The notes: generated by a model not told the origin, from the sequence alone. DNA of 64,000 nucleotides from Kineosporia succinea (GCF_030811555.1 NZ_JAUSQZ010000001.1:4647241-4711240); one strand, 5' to 3'. Shown: positions 47,659 through 59,440, counted from the first letter of the stretch. Made by a program: numbers and translations.

Positions 47659-48408
47659 ATGAAGCTCAAGCTGAAGATCTGGCGGCAGAAGAACGCCGCC
47701 GACGCCGGCGCGATGGTGTCCTACGACATCGACGGCGTCTCGCCCGACATGTCGTTCCTGGAGATGCTCGACACCCTCAACGAGAAGCTGATTCTCGACG
47801 GTGAGGACCCGGTGGCGTTCGACCACGACTGCCGGGAGGGCATCTGCGGCAGCTGCGGCGTCGTGATCAACGGTGAGGCGCACGGTCCCGAGCAGACCAC
47901 CGCCTGCCAGCTGCACATGCGTGCCTTCTCGGACGGCGAGGAGATCATCATCGAGCCGTGGCGCGCGGCGCCCTTCCCGGTCATCAAAGACCTGGTGGTC
48001 AACCGCAGCGCGTTCGACCGGATCATCGGCGCGGGTGGCTACATCACCGCCCCCACCGGTTCCGCGCCCGAGGGCAACAGCACCCGCATCCCCAAGCCCG
48101 ACGCCGACGAGGCGTTCGCCAACGCGACCTGCATCGGCTGCGGCGCCTGCGTGGCGGCCTGCCCCAACGGCTCGGCCTCGCTGTTCGTCTCGGCCAAGGT
48201 CACGCACCTCAACCTGCTGCCCCAGGGCCAGCCGGAGCGCGAGTCGCGGGTGCTGAACATGGTCGAGCAGATGGACGCGGAGGGCTTCGGTGGCTGCACC
48301 AACACCGGTATGTGCACGGTGTCGTGCCCCAAGGAGATCCCGTTCGTCAGCATCGCGAACCTGAACAAGGAGTACCGCCGCGCGGTGAAGTCGGGCCGCA
48401 AGGGCTGA
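47659..48408 (+). CDS. sdhB: Succinate dehydrogenase/fumarate reductase iron-sulfur subunit
   Basis: Protein of 249 residues carrying three iron-sulfur clusters. The [2Fe-2S] ligands are in [16 protein letters not shown] and the following Cys (TTAC). [12 protein letters not shown] and [13 protein letters not shown] hold the [4Fe-4S] and [3Fe-4S]-type ligands. It passes electrons from the flavin in SdhA to the haems of SdhC. A strong terminator follows. Confidence 0.96.
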   Translation: MKLKLKIWRQKNAADAGAMVSYDIDGVSPDMSFLEMLDTLNEKLILDGEDPVAFDHDCREGICGSCGVVINGEAHGPEQTTACQLHMRAFSDGEEIIIEPWRAAPFPVIKDLVVNRSAFDRIIGAGGYITAPTGSAPEGNSTRIPKPDADEAFANATCIGCGACVAACPNGSASLFVSAKVTHLNLLPQGQPERESRVLNMVEQMDAEGFGGCTNTGMCTVSCPKEIPFVSIANLNKEYRRAVKSGRKG

Positions 48409-48432
48409 GCTTCGGTATCCAGCGCCGGATTC

Positions 48433-48467
48433 AGGGCCGGGCCGCAGCATGAACGCGGCCCGGCCCT
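48433..48467. terminator. 13-bp perfect hairpin after sdhB
   Basis: AGGGCCGGGCCGC (48433-48445) and GCGGCCCGGCCCT (48455-48467) flank a nine-base loop. It ends the sdhCAB unit and its last base is the first base of the hisH -10 box, so the two units abut directly. Confidence 0.8.
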
Positions 48468-48472
48468 AGACT
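48467..48472 (+). promoter_or_regulatory. -10 box of a leaderless hisH promoter
   Basis: TAGACT, then seven bases, then ATG 48480; no ribosome binding site. Confidence 0.6.
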
Positions 48473-48479
48473 TGCCGTC

Positions 48480-49127
48480 ATGACTTCACCCCAGGTCGTG
48501 GTGCTGGACTACGGCTCCGGCAACGTCCGCTCCGCCGTCCGCGCGCTGGAGCGCGCCGGTGCCGAGGTGGAGCTGACCGCCGACTTCCATCGCGCGCTGG
48601 ACGCGGAGGGGCTCGTGGTGCCCGGCGTGGGTGCCTTCGCATCGGTCGCCGAGCAGTTGCGCGCGGTCGGGGGGCACCGGCTGATCGGCCGTCGCCTGGC
48701 CGGTGGCCGTCCGGTGCTGGGGATCTGCGTGGGTCTGCAGGTGCTGTTCGAGAAGTCCTCCGAGTTCGGGCGCGACGACGTCGAGGGCCTGGGGGAGTGG
48801 CCCGGCACGGTCGAGCTGCTGCCGTCCTCGGTGGTGCCGCACATGGGCTGGAACACCGTCGAGACCCCCGACGACACCCGGCTCTTCGCCGGCATCGAGC
48901 ACGAGCGCTTCTACTTCGTGCACTCCTACGCCGTGCAGAAGTGGGAGCTCCCCTCGCCCGGCGACCCGCTGGCGGTGCTCAAGCCGCCGCTGGTCACCTG
49001 GTCCGAGCACGGCGGCCGGTTCGTCGCCGCCGTCGAGAACGGCCCGCTCACGGCCACGCAGTTCCACCCGGAGAAGTCCGGTGACGCGGGCATCCAGCTG
49101 CTGCGCAACTGGCTGGCCACGGTCTGA
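48480..49127 (+). CDS. hisH: Imidazole glycerol phosphate synthase, glutaminase subunit
   Basis: Class I glutamine amidotransferase of 215 residues that feeds ammonia to HisF. Markers: [30 protein letters not shown], catalytic Cys in [11 protein letters not shown], and the His-Glu pair in TQFHPEKSG. HisF, its obligatory partner, is not in this window. Confidence 0.95.
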   Translation: MTSPQVVVLDYGSGNVRSAVRALERAGAEVELTADFHRALDAEGLVVPGVGAFASVAEQLRAVGGHRLIGRRLAGGRPVLGICVGLQVLFEKSSEFGRDDVEGLGEWPGTVELLPSSVVPHMGWNTVETPDDTRLFAGIEHERFYFVHSYAVQKWELPSPGDPLAVLKPPLVTWSEHGGRFVAAVENGPLTATQFHPEKSGDAGIQLLRNWLATV

Positions 49128-49352
49128 GAGCCGTTGCGGCAGGCGTTCAACGGCGGACGACGCGGTCGCCCGGACTCCCGGGTCACCGGACCGGTGGCCG
49201 GGCCGGCGTCGAGGTGACCACGTCATCCTCCCTCGACCGCGCTCGCCGGACCGCCGGTCCGAGGCCGTGCACCACCGCGTTCGGGCCGCGATAGCGTGGA
49301 CGCCGACTTCAACCGGCCGGCTGCCCCGGCCGACCACCCGGAAGGTTCCCTC

Positions 49353-50108
49353 ATGTCTGACCTCGACCCGACCCCGCCCGGCAAGCTCGAGCTCCTGCCC
49401 GCCGTCGACGTGGTCGACGGCCAGGCCGTGCGCCTCACCCAGGGCGAGGCCGGCAGCGAGACCGGTTACGGCGACCCACTCGAGGCCGCCCTCAACTGGC
49501 AGCGGGCGGGCGCGGAGTGGCTGCACCTGGTCGACCTCGACGCCGCGTTCGGCCGGGGGAGCAACCGGGAGCTGATCACCCGGGTCGTCACCGAGCTCAG
49601 CGGGCTCGGGGTGAAGGTCGAGATGTCCGGCGGCATCCGCGACGACGCGAGTCTGCGGGCCGCCATGGACACCGGTTGCGCGCGGGTGAACCTGGGCACG
49701 GCCGCCATCGAGAACCCGGACTGGACCCGCAAGGCCATCGCCGAGTTCGGCGACCGCATCGCCGTCGGCCTCGACGTGCGCGGCACCGAGCTGGCCGGGC
49801 GTGGCTGGACCAGCAAGGGCGGCGACCTGTGGGAGACCCTGACCCGCCTCGACGACGACGGCTGCGCCCGCTACGTGGTCACCGACGTCACCAAGGACGG
49901 CACCCTCCAGGGGCCGAACCTCGACCTCCTGGCCGAGATGTGCAGCCGCACCAGCAAGCCGGTCGTGGCCTCCGGCGGCATCTCGACCCTCGACGACATC
50001 GCCGCCCTGCGGGCCCTGACCAAGGTCGGGGTGGAGGGGGCCATCGTCGGGAAGGCGCTCTACAGCGGCGCTTTCACGCTCGAGCAGGCGCTTCGCGTGG
50101 CCGGCTGA
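49353..50108 (+). CDS. priA: Bifunctional HisA/TrpF isomerase PriA
   Basis: TIM-barrel isomerase of 251 residues: [44 protein letters not shown] and [15 protein letters not shown]. HisA-type enzymes act on ProFAR in histidine synthesis; in actinobacteria lacking trpF the same enzyme (PriA) also isomerises PRA for tryptophan. That dual role is inferred from the lineage. ATG 49353 is chosen over the longer frame from 49296 because it follows GGAAGG and begins where homologues begin. Confidence 0.88.
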   Translation: MSDLDPTPPGKLELLPAVDVVDGQAVRLTQGEAGSETGYGDPLEAALNWQRAGAEWLHLVDLDAAFGRGSNRELITRVVTELSGLGVKVEMSGGIRDDASLRAAMDTGCARVNLGTAAIENPDWTRKAIAEFGDRIAVGLDVRGTELAGRGWTSKGGDLWETLTRLDDDGCARYVVTDVTKDGTLQGPNLDLLAEMCSRTSKPVVASGGISTLDDIAALRALTKVGVEGAIVGKALYSGAFTLEQALRVAG

Positions 50109-50133
50109 CGACGCCGATCGGAGATGGTCGAAC

Positions 50134-50871
50134 ATGGCGCACGGCACCAACGACGACAACCTGACCGACTCGGCCGGCACCCCGTGGGCCGGCCGCACCC
50201 TCACCGCGCAGCCCTTCCCGGGTGACGACGGCAGCGCCGACCCGGCGCTGATCGCCGCGCTGGCCACGGGCGACCTGGTGGCGATCACCCGGGCCTGGGC
50301 CCCGACCCGCGCGATGGTCCCGATCGTCGCGGTGCTCGGCGACGACGGTGCCGACCTGGTCGCCTCGCAGGGGGACAAGAGCGCCGACATGGCCCTGGTG
50401 ACCCTGGTGGGCGACGACGAGGCGCGCGTCCTGCCGGTCTTCACCAGCGTCGAGGCGCTGCAGACCTGGAACCCGCGGGCCCGGCCGGTGCCGGTCGAGG
50501 CCGCCCGCGCCGCGCAGGCCGCAGTGGTGGAGGAGTGCCCGCGCATCGTCATCGACCCGGCCGGCGCCGCGGTCGAGCTGCCCCGCCCGGCGGTCTGGGC
50601 GGTGGCGCAGGGCCGCGACTGGCTGCCGCCCGCGCAGGACCCGGAGCTGCTGGCCGGCATCGCCGCCCTGGTGCGGGCCGTGCCCGAGGTGAGGGCGCAC
50701 CGTTGCGAGCCCGACGGTGAGGCCGGTCTGGTGGTCGTGCTCGGCCTGCCTCCGGGCCTCGACCGGGAGCAGCTGCGCGCCACCACCGGCCGGATCGGCG
50801 AGCTGCTGCTCACCGATCAGGTGGTGACCGAGCGCACCGAGTCGGTGCGGCTGGCGGTGCGCTCGGTCTAG
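50134..50871 (+). CDS. SseB-family protein
   Basis: Protein of 245 residues with an SseB-like N-terminal domain (about 35-125, including VPIVAVLGDDG and ALVTLVGDDEARVLPVFTSVEALQTW) and a second similar C-terminal portion. SseB proteins are of uncertain function. It regularly follows priA/hisF and precedes infC in related actinobacteria. 25 bases after priA, so probably co-transcribed. Confidence 0.85.
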   Translation: MAHGTNDDNLTDSAGTPWAGRTLTAQPFPGDDGSADPALIAALATGDLVAITRAWAPTRAMVPIVAVLGDDGADLVASQGDKSADMALVTLVGDDEARVLPVFTSVEALQTWNPRARPVPVEAARAAQAAVVEECPRIVIDPAGAAVELPRPAVWAVAQGRDWLPPAQDPELLAGIAALVRAVPEVRAHRCEPDGEAGLVVVLGLPPGLDREQLRATTGRIGELLLTDQVVTERTESVRLAVRSV

Positions 50872-50935
50872 GCCTGTTCGTGCGCCCGGTCTGTTCGTGC
50901 GCCCGGTCTGTTCGCGATCGGGCCCGAACAGGCCT
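50870..50935. terminator. Hairpin with a nested 17-base tandem repeat after the SseB gene
   Basis: AGGCCTGTTCG (50870-50880) is complementary to CGAACAGGCCT (50925-50935). Between them CTGTTCG recurs at 50874, 50891 and 50908, a 17-base unit in two exact copies and a partial third. The third copy can pair closely with 50925-50931. Probable terminator with alternative pairings. Confidence 0.55.
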
Positions 50936-50973
50936 GACCAGCGCCTCGGTCGCGACCACCGTCCGAGTGCTGT

Positions 50974-50979
50974 TATCCT
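50974..50979 (+). promoter_or_regulatory. Possible -10 box for infC-rpmI-rplT
   Basis: TATCCT about 285 bases before infC, at the edge of the structured leader. No clear -35 partner is visible, so the assignment is tentative. Confidence 0.3.
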
Positions 50980-51100
50980 GGCAGCTGACCGACCGAGTCA
51001 TGTCCTCGACTGAGCCGCAAGGTGAGGGCAAGAACATGATCCGGTGCGCCAAGTGGAGTCTCTCCCACCCGTCGCCAGCCATGGCAGCGGGTCCCGGTCC

Positions 51101-51218
51101 GCTCCTCCCGACCAGGAGGAGCCCCTCGCCCTAACCAGGTGAGGCTGCACGGCGGGTGGAATATTCACTCGCCGAGTGACCGTTATTGAGGCTCCCGAGC
51201 GCCTGCATTCGGGAGCCT
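51101..51218 (+). promoter_or_regulatory. Structured infC leader with attenuator-like hairpin
   Basis: Two hairpins lie between the SseB gene and infC. GCTCCTCC/GGAGGAGC (51101-51108, 51115-51122) hides a purine-rich AGGAGGAG. AGGCTCCCGA/TCGGGAGCCT (51189-51198, 51209-51218) is followed by TCTCCTGTTT and looks like an intrinsic terminator 47 bases before the infC start. Between them a 16-codon frame (GTG 51139 to TGA 51187-51189) stops exactly at the base of the second stem. The layout suggests transcription attenuation; no known RNA family could be assigned. Confidence 0.5.
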
Positions 51219-51252
51219 TCTCCTGTTTGCCGGCGGTCTCCGAGACCGTACG

Positions 51253-51258
51253 AAGGAG
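51253..51258 (+). promoter_or_regulatory. Ribosome binding site fixing an ATC start for infC
   Basis: AAGGAG is followed by six bases and then ATC (51265). No ATG, GTG or TTG lies at a suitable distance; the next standard start in frame (GTG 51307) has no ribosome binding site and would remove the conserved N-terminus. Confidence 0.8.
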
Positions 51259-51264
51259 TCACAC

Positions 51265-52566
51265 ATCAGCGAGCCCCGGATTAACGACCGTATCCGCGTC
51301 CCAGAGGTGCGGCTGGTCGGCCCCAACGGGGAGCAGGTCGGCATCGTCCGGGTAGAAGACGCGTTGCGTCTCGCCCAGGAGGCCGACCTCGACCTCGTCG
51401 AAGTCGCCCCGCAGGCGCGGCCGCCGGTCTGCAAGCTCATGGACTTCGGCAAGTTCAAGTACGAGTCCGCGATCAAGGATCGCGAGGCCCGCAAGAACCA
51501 GGCCCACACGGTCCTCAAGGAAATCAGGCTCCGCCTGAAGATCGACCCGCACGACTACGAGACCAAGAAGGGTCACGTGGTCCGGTTCCTCGAGGCCGGT
51601 GACAAGGTCAAGGTCATGATCATGTTCCGTGGTCGCGAGCAGTCGCGCCCGGAGATGGGCTACCGCCTGCTGCAGCGGATGGCTGGAGATGTCGCCGAGG
51701 ACGGCTACATCGAGAGCAACCCCAAGCAGGACGGCCGCAACATGGTCATGGTGATCGGCCCGCACAAGAAGAAGACCGAGGCCAAGGCCGAGCAGAAGGA
51801 CCAGCTCGCCGAGGAGCGGGCCGCGCGGCAGGAGAAGCGCCGCGAAGAGGCTGCTGCCGCCGCCGAGAAGACCGCGGCCGCCGCTGCCGCCGCCGCCGAG
51901 GCGATCACCGCCGACAGCGACGCCGAGAGCGACGACGAGCCGATCTTCATCAAGCGCGCGCCGCTGCCCCCGGCTGCCGCCGCTCCGGCCGGCGCCCCCG
52001 CGTACTCGAGTTCGTCGTCCCGCCCGTCCGGTGACCGTTTCGGTGACCGCGGCGATCGTGGTGACCGTCCCGGTGGCCCCCGTGGTGACCGCCCGGGTGG
52101 CTCGCGTCCGCCCTACGGCGACCGTCCCGGTGGCCCCCGTGGTGACCGTCCGGCCGGTTCGCGTCCGCCCTACAGCGGCGACCGTCCCGGTGGCCCCCGC
52201 ACCGACCGTCCCGCGCCGACCGGTGCCCCGCGTCCGGCGGCTGCCGGTCCCGGTGCCCCGGCCGGTCGTCCCGCCTCGGCCCCGCGTCCGGCGGTCGCCC
52301 CGGGAGCAGGCGCCTCGGCGCCGGCCGCCGGTGCTCGTCCGGCTCCCGCTCCGGGCGCGCGTCCCACCCCCGGGCCGCGTCCGTTCGCGGCCGGTGGCCC
52401 TCGTCCGACCCCGGGCCCCGGCCCGCGTCCCACCCCGGGCCCCGGCCCGCGGCCGACTCCGGGTCCTGCCCCGCGCCCCGCTCCGGCGGCCGCGGCAGAC
52501 GCGAAGTCACCGGAGGAAGCCCCCAAGCCGGCTTCCTCCGAACAGGAGACAGCAGCCGACGCCTGA
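51265..52566 (+). CDS. infC: Translation initiation factor IF-3 with ATC start and long C-terminal extension
   Basis: IF3 of 433 residues. The N-domain begins [20 protein letters not shown], the linker and C-domain ([28 protein letters not shown]) are normal and end near residue 170. ATC is the start codon, consistent with the rare start codons IF3 genes use so that IF3 can repress its own translation. Beyond the core are about 260 extra residues: a charged Ala-rich helix (about 175-215), then Gly/Asp/Arg/Pro repeats ([19 protein letters not shown]) and a Pro-rich tail ([14 protein letters not shown]). Typical IF3 is roughly 180-220 residues. Role of the tail unknown. Confidence 0.94.
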   Translation: MSEPRINDRIRVPEVRLVGPNGEQVGIVRVEDALRLAQEADLDLVEVAPQARPPVCKLMDFGKFKYESAIKDREARKNQAHTVLKEIRLRLKIDPHDYETKKGHVVRFLEAGDKVKVMIMFRGREQSRPEMGYRLLQRMAGDVAEDGYIESNPKQDGRNMVMVIGPHKKKTEAKAEQKDQLAEERAARQEKRREEAAAAAEKTAAAAAAAAEAITADSDAESDDEPIFIKRAPLPPAAAAPAGAPAYSSSSSRPSGDRFGDRGDRGDRPGGPRGDRPGGSRPPYGDRPGGPRGDRPAGSRPPYSGDRPGGPRTDRPAPTGAPRPAAAGPGAPAGRPASAPRPAVAPGAGASAPAAGARPAPAPGARPTPGPRPFAAGGPRPTPGPGPRPTPGPGPRPTPGPAPRPAPAAAADAKSPEEAPKPASSEQETAADA

Positions 52567-52596
52567 CCGGCGGAGGCTGAGCCAGACAGCAGGTGA

Positions 52597-52670
52597 CCGG
52601 GCGGATTCACGAAAGTGTGCGCTCCGCCCGGTCCCGATCCACCTTCCGCCGGCGGAACTTCCGCCGGCGG
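52597..52670. other. Two consecutive hairpins between infC and rpmI
   Basis: CCGGGCGGA/TCCGCCCGG (52597-52605, 52623-52631) is followed by CCGCCGGCGG/CCGCCGGCGG (52646-52655, 52661-52670) with a five-base loop; rpmI starts 20 bases later. They may set relative expression of IF3 and L35/L20 or bind a ribosomal protein. Confidence 0.5.
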
Positions 52671-52690
52671 ATCGATGAGGAGACACAGAC

Positions 52691-52885
52691 GTGCCGAAGA
52701 ACAAGACGCACAGCGGTGCGAAGAAGCGGTTCAAGGTGACCGGTAGCGGCAAGCTCATGCGCGAGCAGGCCAACCGCCGCCACCTGTTCGAGGGCAAGCC
52801 CTCCAGCCGCACCCGCCGCCTGGCGTCCGACGAGCCCGTTGCCGACGGCAACCTGCGCGCCGCCAAGCGCCTGCTCGGCCGCTGA
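52691..52885 (+). CDS. rpmI: 50S ribosomal protein L35
   Basis: Basic protein of 64 residues beginning PKNKTHSGAKKRFKVTGSGK, typical L35. GTG start after GAGGAG. Standard infC-rpmI-rplT order. Confidence 0.97.
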   Translation: MPKNKTHSGAKKRFKVTGSGKLMREQANRRHLFEGKPSSRTRRLASDEPVADGNLRAAKRLLGR

Positions 52886-52949
52886 TTTTCCCCCTTCACA
52901 GACCCCCGTCACCGGTTCCGGCCGGTGATCAGAAACAAGGAGTACTCAC

Positions 52950-53330
52950 GTGGCACGCGTGAAGAGGGCAGTCAACGCCCAGAAGAAGCGTCGCGAGGTT
53001 CTGGAGCGCGCCAGCGGTTACCGTGGCCAGCGCTCGCGCCTCTACCGCAAGGCCAAGGAGCAGGTCACCCACTCGCTCGTCTACGCGTACCGCGACCGTC
53101 GTGCGCGCAAGGGTGACTTCCGCAAGCTGTGGATCCAGCGCATCAACGCTGCTGCCCGCCTGAACGGCATGACGTACAACCGCTTCATCCAGGGCCTCAA
53201 GGCCGCTGAGATCGAGGTCGACCGTCGCATGCTGGCCGAGCTGGCCGTGAACGACGAGGCCGCGTTCGCCGCGCTCGTCAAGCTGGCCAAGGACGCCCTC
53301 CCGGCGACCGCGGGCACCACCGCGGCCTGA
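52950..53330 (+). CDS. rplT: 50S ribosomal protein L20
   Basis: Protein of 126 residues ([38 protein letters not shown]), required for early 50S assembly. GTG start with AAGGAG nine bases upstream. In other bacteria L20 represses this operon by binding its leader; whether that holds here is not shown. Confidence 0.97.
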   Translation: MARVKRAVNAQKKRREVLERASGYRGQRSRLYRKAKEQVTHSLVYAYRDRRARKGDFRKLWIQRINAAARLNGMTYNRFIQGLKAAEIEVDRRMLAELAVNDEAAFAALVKLAKDALPATAGTTAA

Positions 53331-53378
53331 GGCCGACTTCGCGCGCCCGTGCAGGGCTCGTGAAAGAGCGACACGAAC

Positions 53379-54539
53379 ATGACGACGGAACGCCCGGCAC
53401 CCGAGCTGCTGTCCAACCCCCGGTCCGACCGGGTGAAGGCGGTGGCCCGGCTGTCCGGGCGTTCCGCGCGTCAGCGAGCGGGCCGGTTCCTGGCCGAGGG
53501 CCCGCAGGCGGTGCGTGAGGCGGTCGCCGAGCACGCTGCCAGGGCCCGATCGCGCACGCACCGGTCGCCCGGGAGCGCATCGGCACCTGAGGCGCCGGGT
53601 GCGTTGAGAGAGCTGTACGCCACTCCCGACGCTGCCGACCGCCATCCCGAGATCCTCGACGCCGCCGCCGATTCCGGTGTGTGGCCGCGACTGGTCACCG
53701 ACGAGGTGCTGGCCGCCATGCTGGCCGGCGCCGGCACCACCACCCCGCAGGGCCTGCTCGCGGTGTGCGACCTGATCACCGTTCCGCTCGCCGCCGTGCT
53801 CGCTGAGAAGCCCCGGCTGGTGGCCGTTCTCAGTCAGGTCCGCGATCCGGGCAACGCCGGCACCGTGATCCGGGCCGCCGACGCCGCCGGGGCCGATGCC
53901 GTGGTGCTCACCGACTCCAGCGTCGACGTGCACAACCCCAAGTGTGTGCGCTCCACCGCCGGCAGCCTGTTCCACCTGCCGGTGGTCGTCGGCGTCCCGC
54001 TCGACGAGGCCGTGAAGGCCCTGAAAGACGCCGGGCTGCAGGTGCTCGCGGCCGACGGGGCGGGCGACCACGACCTGGACGACCTGGCCGACGACGCCGA
54101 GGACCGCGCGACCGGGGCGACCGAGGCGACCGGGGCTACCGAGGCGACCGAGGCGACCGAGGCGACCGAGGTGACCGGGACGACCGGGGCCACCGGGGTG
54201 ACCGCGTCGTCCGTCATCGGCTCCCCTCACCTCGAGAGCCCCGTGGCCTGGGTGTTCGGCAACGAGGCCTGGGGCCTCCCGCAGGCCGACCGCGACCTGG
54301 CCGACGCCGTGGTGCGGGTGCCCGTGCACGGCCGCGCCGAGAGCCTGAACCTGGGCACGGCGGCCACCGTCTGTCTCTACGCCACGGCCCGCGCCCAGCA
54401 CCGAGCCGAACGCCGGGCCGAACACCGGGCCGAACACCGGGCCGAACACCGGGCCGAACACCGGGCCGAACACCGGGCCGAACACCGGGCCGAGACCAGT
54501 GCCGAACCGCGCCGATTTACCGAGGCGGACCCCGCCTAG
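53379..54539 (+). CDS. TrmH/SpoU-family RNA 2'-O-methyltransferase with internal and terminal repeats
   Basis: Protein of 386 residues. An N-terminal substrate-binding domain (about 10-130) and the SPOUT catalytic domain with motif 1 LSQVRDPGNAGTVIRAADAAG, motif 2 VFGNEAWGLP and motif 3 VPVHGRAESLNLGTAATV. Two low-complexity stretches are unusual: a Thr/Glu/Gly/Ala run (about 246-272, 9-base repeats) inserted inside the catalytic domain, and eight HRAE/RRAE units (about 341-372, 12-base repeats) at the end. Target probably rRNA, as for relatives beside rplT and pheS; exact nucleotide not predictable. Confidence 0.9.
   Translation: MTTERPAPELLSNPRSDRVKAVARLSGRSARQRAGRFLAEGPQAVREAVAEHAARARSRTHRSPGSASAPEAPGALRELYATPDAADRHPEILDAAADSGVWPRLVTDEVLAAMLAGAGTTTPQGLLAVCDLITVPLAAVLAEKPRLVAVLSQVRDPGNAGTVIRAADAAGADAVVLTDSSVDVHNPKCVRSTAGSLFHLPVVVGVPLDEAVKALKDAGLQVLAADGAGDHDLDDLADDAEDRATGATEATGATEATEATEATEVTGTTGATGVTASSVIGSPHLESPVAWVFGNEAWGLPQADRDLADAVVRVPVHGRAESLNLGTAATVCLYATARAQHRAERRAEHRAEHRAEHRAEHRAEHRAEHRAETSAEPRRFTEADPA
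54399..54494 (+). repeat. 12-base in-frame tandem repeat encoding HRAE
   Basis: About eight consecutive units close to CACCGGGCCGAA, near-identical, at the 3' end of the SpoU-family gene. In-frame, so unit gain or loss would not disrupt the protein. Confidence 0.93.
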
Positions 54540-54614
54540 AACGCGAAGGCCGGGTTCCGCCGTCACTCACTCCTGCCCTACGGCCAGGCGAGAAATTCAC
54601 TGGCCGCCGTCTGA

Positions 54615-55729
<1,115 letters not shown>

Positions 55730-55730
<1 letters not shown>

Positions 55731-58246
55731 TGCGCGCCCCACTGACGTGGCTGGCCGAGTACGTCGAACTGCCGCAGGGCACAACGGCTCTCGAGGTGGC
55801 CGCCGACCTGGTCAAGGTCGGCCTGGAAGAAGAAGGGGTGCACGGCGGCGACGTCACCGGCCCCCTGGTGGTCGGCCGGGTGCTGGACTTCACGCCCGAG
55901 CCGCAGAAGAACGGCAAGACGATCCGCTGGTGCTCGATCGACGTCGGTGAGGCGGAGCCGCGCGGGATCGTCTGCGGCGCGGGTAACTTCCTCAAGGACG
56001 ACCTGGTCGTCGTCTGTCTGCCCGGCGCCGTGCTGCCCGGTGGTTTCACGATCGCCGCGCGTAAGACGTACGGGCACACGTCCGACGGCATGATCTGCAG
56101 CGCGCTCGAACTCGGCCTGGGCGACGACCACAACGGCATCATCCGGCTCACCGAGCTGGGTTTCGACGACGTCAAGCCCGGTGACGACGCGATCAAGCTG
56201 CTCGGGCTCGACGAGGAGACCGTCGAGGTCAACGTCACGCCCGACCGCGGTTACTGCTTCAGCGTGCGCGGTGTCGCGCGGGAGTACTCGCACTCCACCG
56301 GGGCGGTCTTCAAAGACCCGGCGGCCATCGAGGTGCCGAAGGCCACGGACACAGGCTTCAAGGTCGAGCTCGACGACCAGGCCCCCGTCAACGGTGTCCT
56401 GGGCGGCGACCGCTTCGTGGCCCGCGTGGTCAAGAACGTCGACGCCACGGCCTCCAGCCCGCGCTGGATGCAGCGCCGGCTGGAACAGGCCGGGATGCGC
56501 CCCATCTCGCTTGCGGTCGACGTCACGAACTACGTGATGCTGGCCGTCGGGCACCCGCTGCACGCCTTCGACCTCGACCAGCTGGCCGAGCCGATCGTGG
56601 TGCGCCGGGCGGCCGAGGGGGAGAAGCTCACCACCCTCGACGACGTCGAGCGCACGCTGCACCCCGAAGACCTCCTGGTCACCGACTCACCCCAAGGCCG
56701 CGCCTCCAGGGTTCTCAGCCTGGCCGGCGTGATGGGCGGCGCCAGCAGCGAGGTCTCCGCCACCACCACGAACGTGCTGGTCGAGGCCGCGCACTGGGAC
56801 CCGATCACGGTCGCCCGCACGATGCGCCGGCACAAGCTCAGCACCGAGGCCGGCAAGCGGTACGAGCGCGGCGTCGACACCCAGCTCGCCGACGTCGCGG
56901 CCGAGCTGGCGGTTCGCCTGCTGGTCGAGTACGGCGGTGAGGCGGTCGAGGTCGGCCCGGTCACCGACGTCGGCACCCCGGCCGAGAGCGCGACCATCGA
57001 GATGGCCGCCGACTTCCCCAGCCGCATCGTGGGCCTCGACTACACGCGTGATGAGGTGGTGGAGAACCTCACCCAGATCGGCTGCGAGGTCTCCGGTGAC
57101 GACCTGCTCACGGTCAAGGCGCCGAGCTGGCGTTCCGACCTGAAGGTCGCGGTCGACCTGGTCGAAGAGGTCGCCCGGCTGCGGGGTTACGAGCACATCC
57201 CGTCACAGCTGCCGGTCGCGCCTCCCGGCCGTGGCCTGACGCACAGCCAGCGGCTGCGCCGTTCGGTGGCGCGGGCGCTGGCCGAGCACGGCGCGGTCGA
57301 GGTGCTGACCTACCCGTTCATGGGCGCGGCCGTGCACGACGCGTTCGGCCTCGACCGCAGAGACCCGCGCCGCACCGCGCTGAAGCTGGCCAACCCGCTC
57401 TCCGACGAGCAGCCGTTCCTGCGCACGTCGCTGCTGGCCACGCTCGTCGACGCGGTGAAGCGCAACGTCAGCCGCGGTTTCACCGACCTCGCGCTGTTCG
57501 AGATCGGCTCGGTCACCCTGCCCACCGGCGACGAGCCGAAGGCCGGGCACCCGAGTGTCGCGGGGCGTCCGTCCGACGAGGAGCTCGCCCAGCTGAAGGC
57601 GGCGATCCCGGACCAGCCGCTGCGGGCCGCGATCGTGTTCACCGGTCAGCGTGACCTGCCGGGCTGGAACGCGCCGGGCCGGGCCGCGGACTGGTCGGAC
57701 GCCGTCGAGGCCGCGGTCCTGGTGGCCGGCACGGTCAACGTCAGCACGACGGTGACGAAGGACGAGAACCACGCCCCCTGGCACCCGGGCCGCTGCGCGC
57801 GCCTGGAGATCGACGGCAAGCTCTTCGGTCACGCCGGTGAGCTGCACCCGAAGGTCGTCGCGGCGCTGGGCCTGCCCCCGCGCACGGTGGCGGCCGAGGT
57901 CGACCTCGAGGTGCTGATCGAGGCCTCCGCCCGCGCCTCGGTGACGGCGCTGCCGATCTCGACCTTCCCGCTGGCCAAGGAAGACGTGGCCCTGGTGGTC
58001 AAGGACGAGGTCGCCAGCTCCGACGTGGAGGCCGCGCTGGTCGCCGGGGCGGGCGAACTGCTCGAATCGGTGCGCCTGTTCGACCTGTACGCCCAGGCGC
58101 CGATCGAGCCCGGGCACAAGTCGCTGGCGTTCGCGCTGCGCTTCCGGGCCCCCGACCGCACGCTGACCGCCGAGGAGACCGCAGCCGCGCGGGACGCCGC
58201 CGTCGCCGCGGCGGGCGAGCGCACGGGTGCGGTTCAGCGGGGTTAG
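55730..58246 (+). CDS. pheT: Phenylalanyl-tRNA synthetase beta subunit
   Basis: Protein of 838 residues: tRNA-binding OB-fold (about 40-150), B3/B4 editing region (about 205-370), B5, catalytic-like core and C-terminal anticodon-binding domain (TFPLAKEDVALVVKDEV). It contributes editing of Tyr-tRNA(Phe). The ATG shares one base with the pheS stop (TGATG) and has GGAGG four bases upstream. Confidence 0.96.
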
Positions 58247-58253
58247 TTCACCG

Positions 58254-58306
58254 ATGGTGGACGCGTCGGTCACCTTCATGACGAAGGTGACCGGCGCGTC
58301 CACCAT
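58254..58306. terminator. 24-bp hairpin after pheT (hairpin family member)
   Basis: Arms 58254-58277 and 58283-58306 are complementary with one T-G pair, closing a five-base loop. The arm begins ATGGTGGACGCGTCGG, 15 of 16 bases identical to the hairpin after hisB. It starts eight bases past the pheT stop. Confidence 0.85.
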
Positions 58307-58330
58307 TGATTTTGCGAGCCGTGCCCGTCA

Positions 58331-58362
58331 GCATTCGTGATGTAACGCAATGCACTATGCAT
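58331..58362 (+). promoter_or_regulatory. Candidate ArgR operator upstream of argC
   Basis: A locally AT-rich stretch contains GCATT/AATGC (58331-58335, 58348-58352) and the palindrome ATGCACTATGCAT (58350-58362). ARG boxes in Gram-positive bacteria contain TGCATAA-like half sites. Location just upstream of the argC -10 box supports arginine-dependent repression, but the match is by eye. Confidence 0.5.
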
Positions 58363-58379
58363 AAGTTTTCGCTCTGACG

Positions 58380-59440
<1,061 letters not shown>

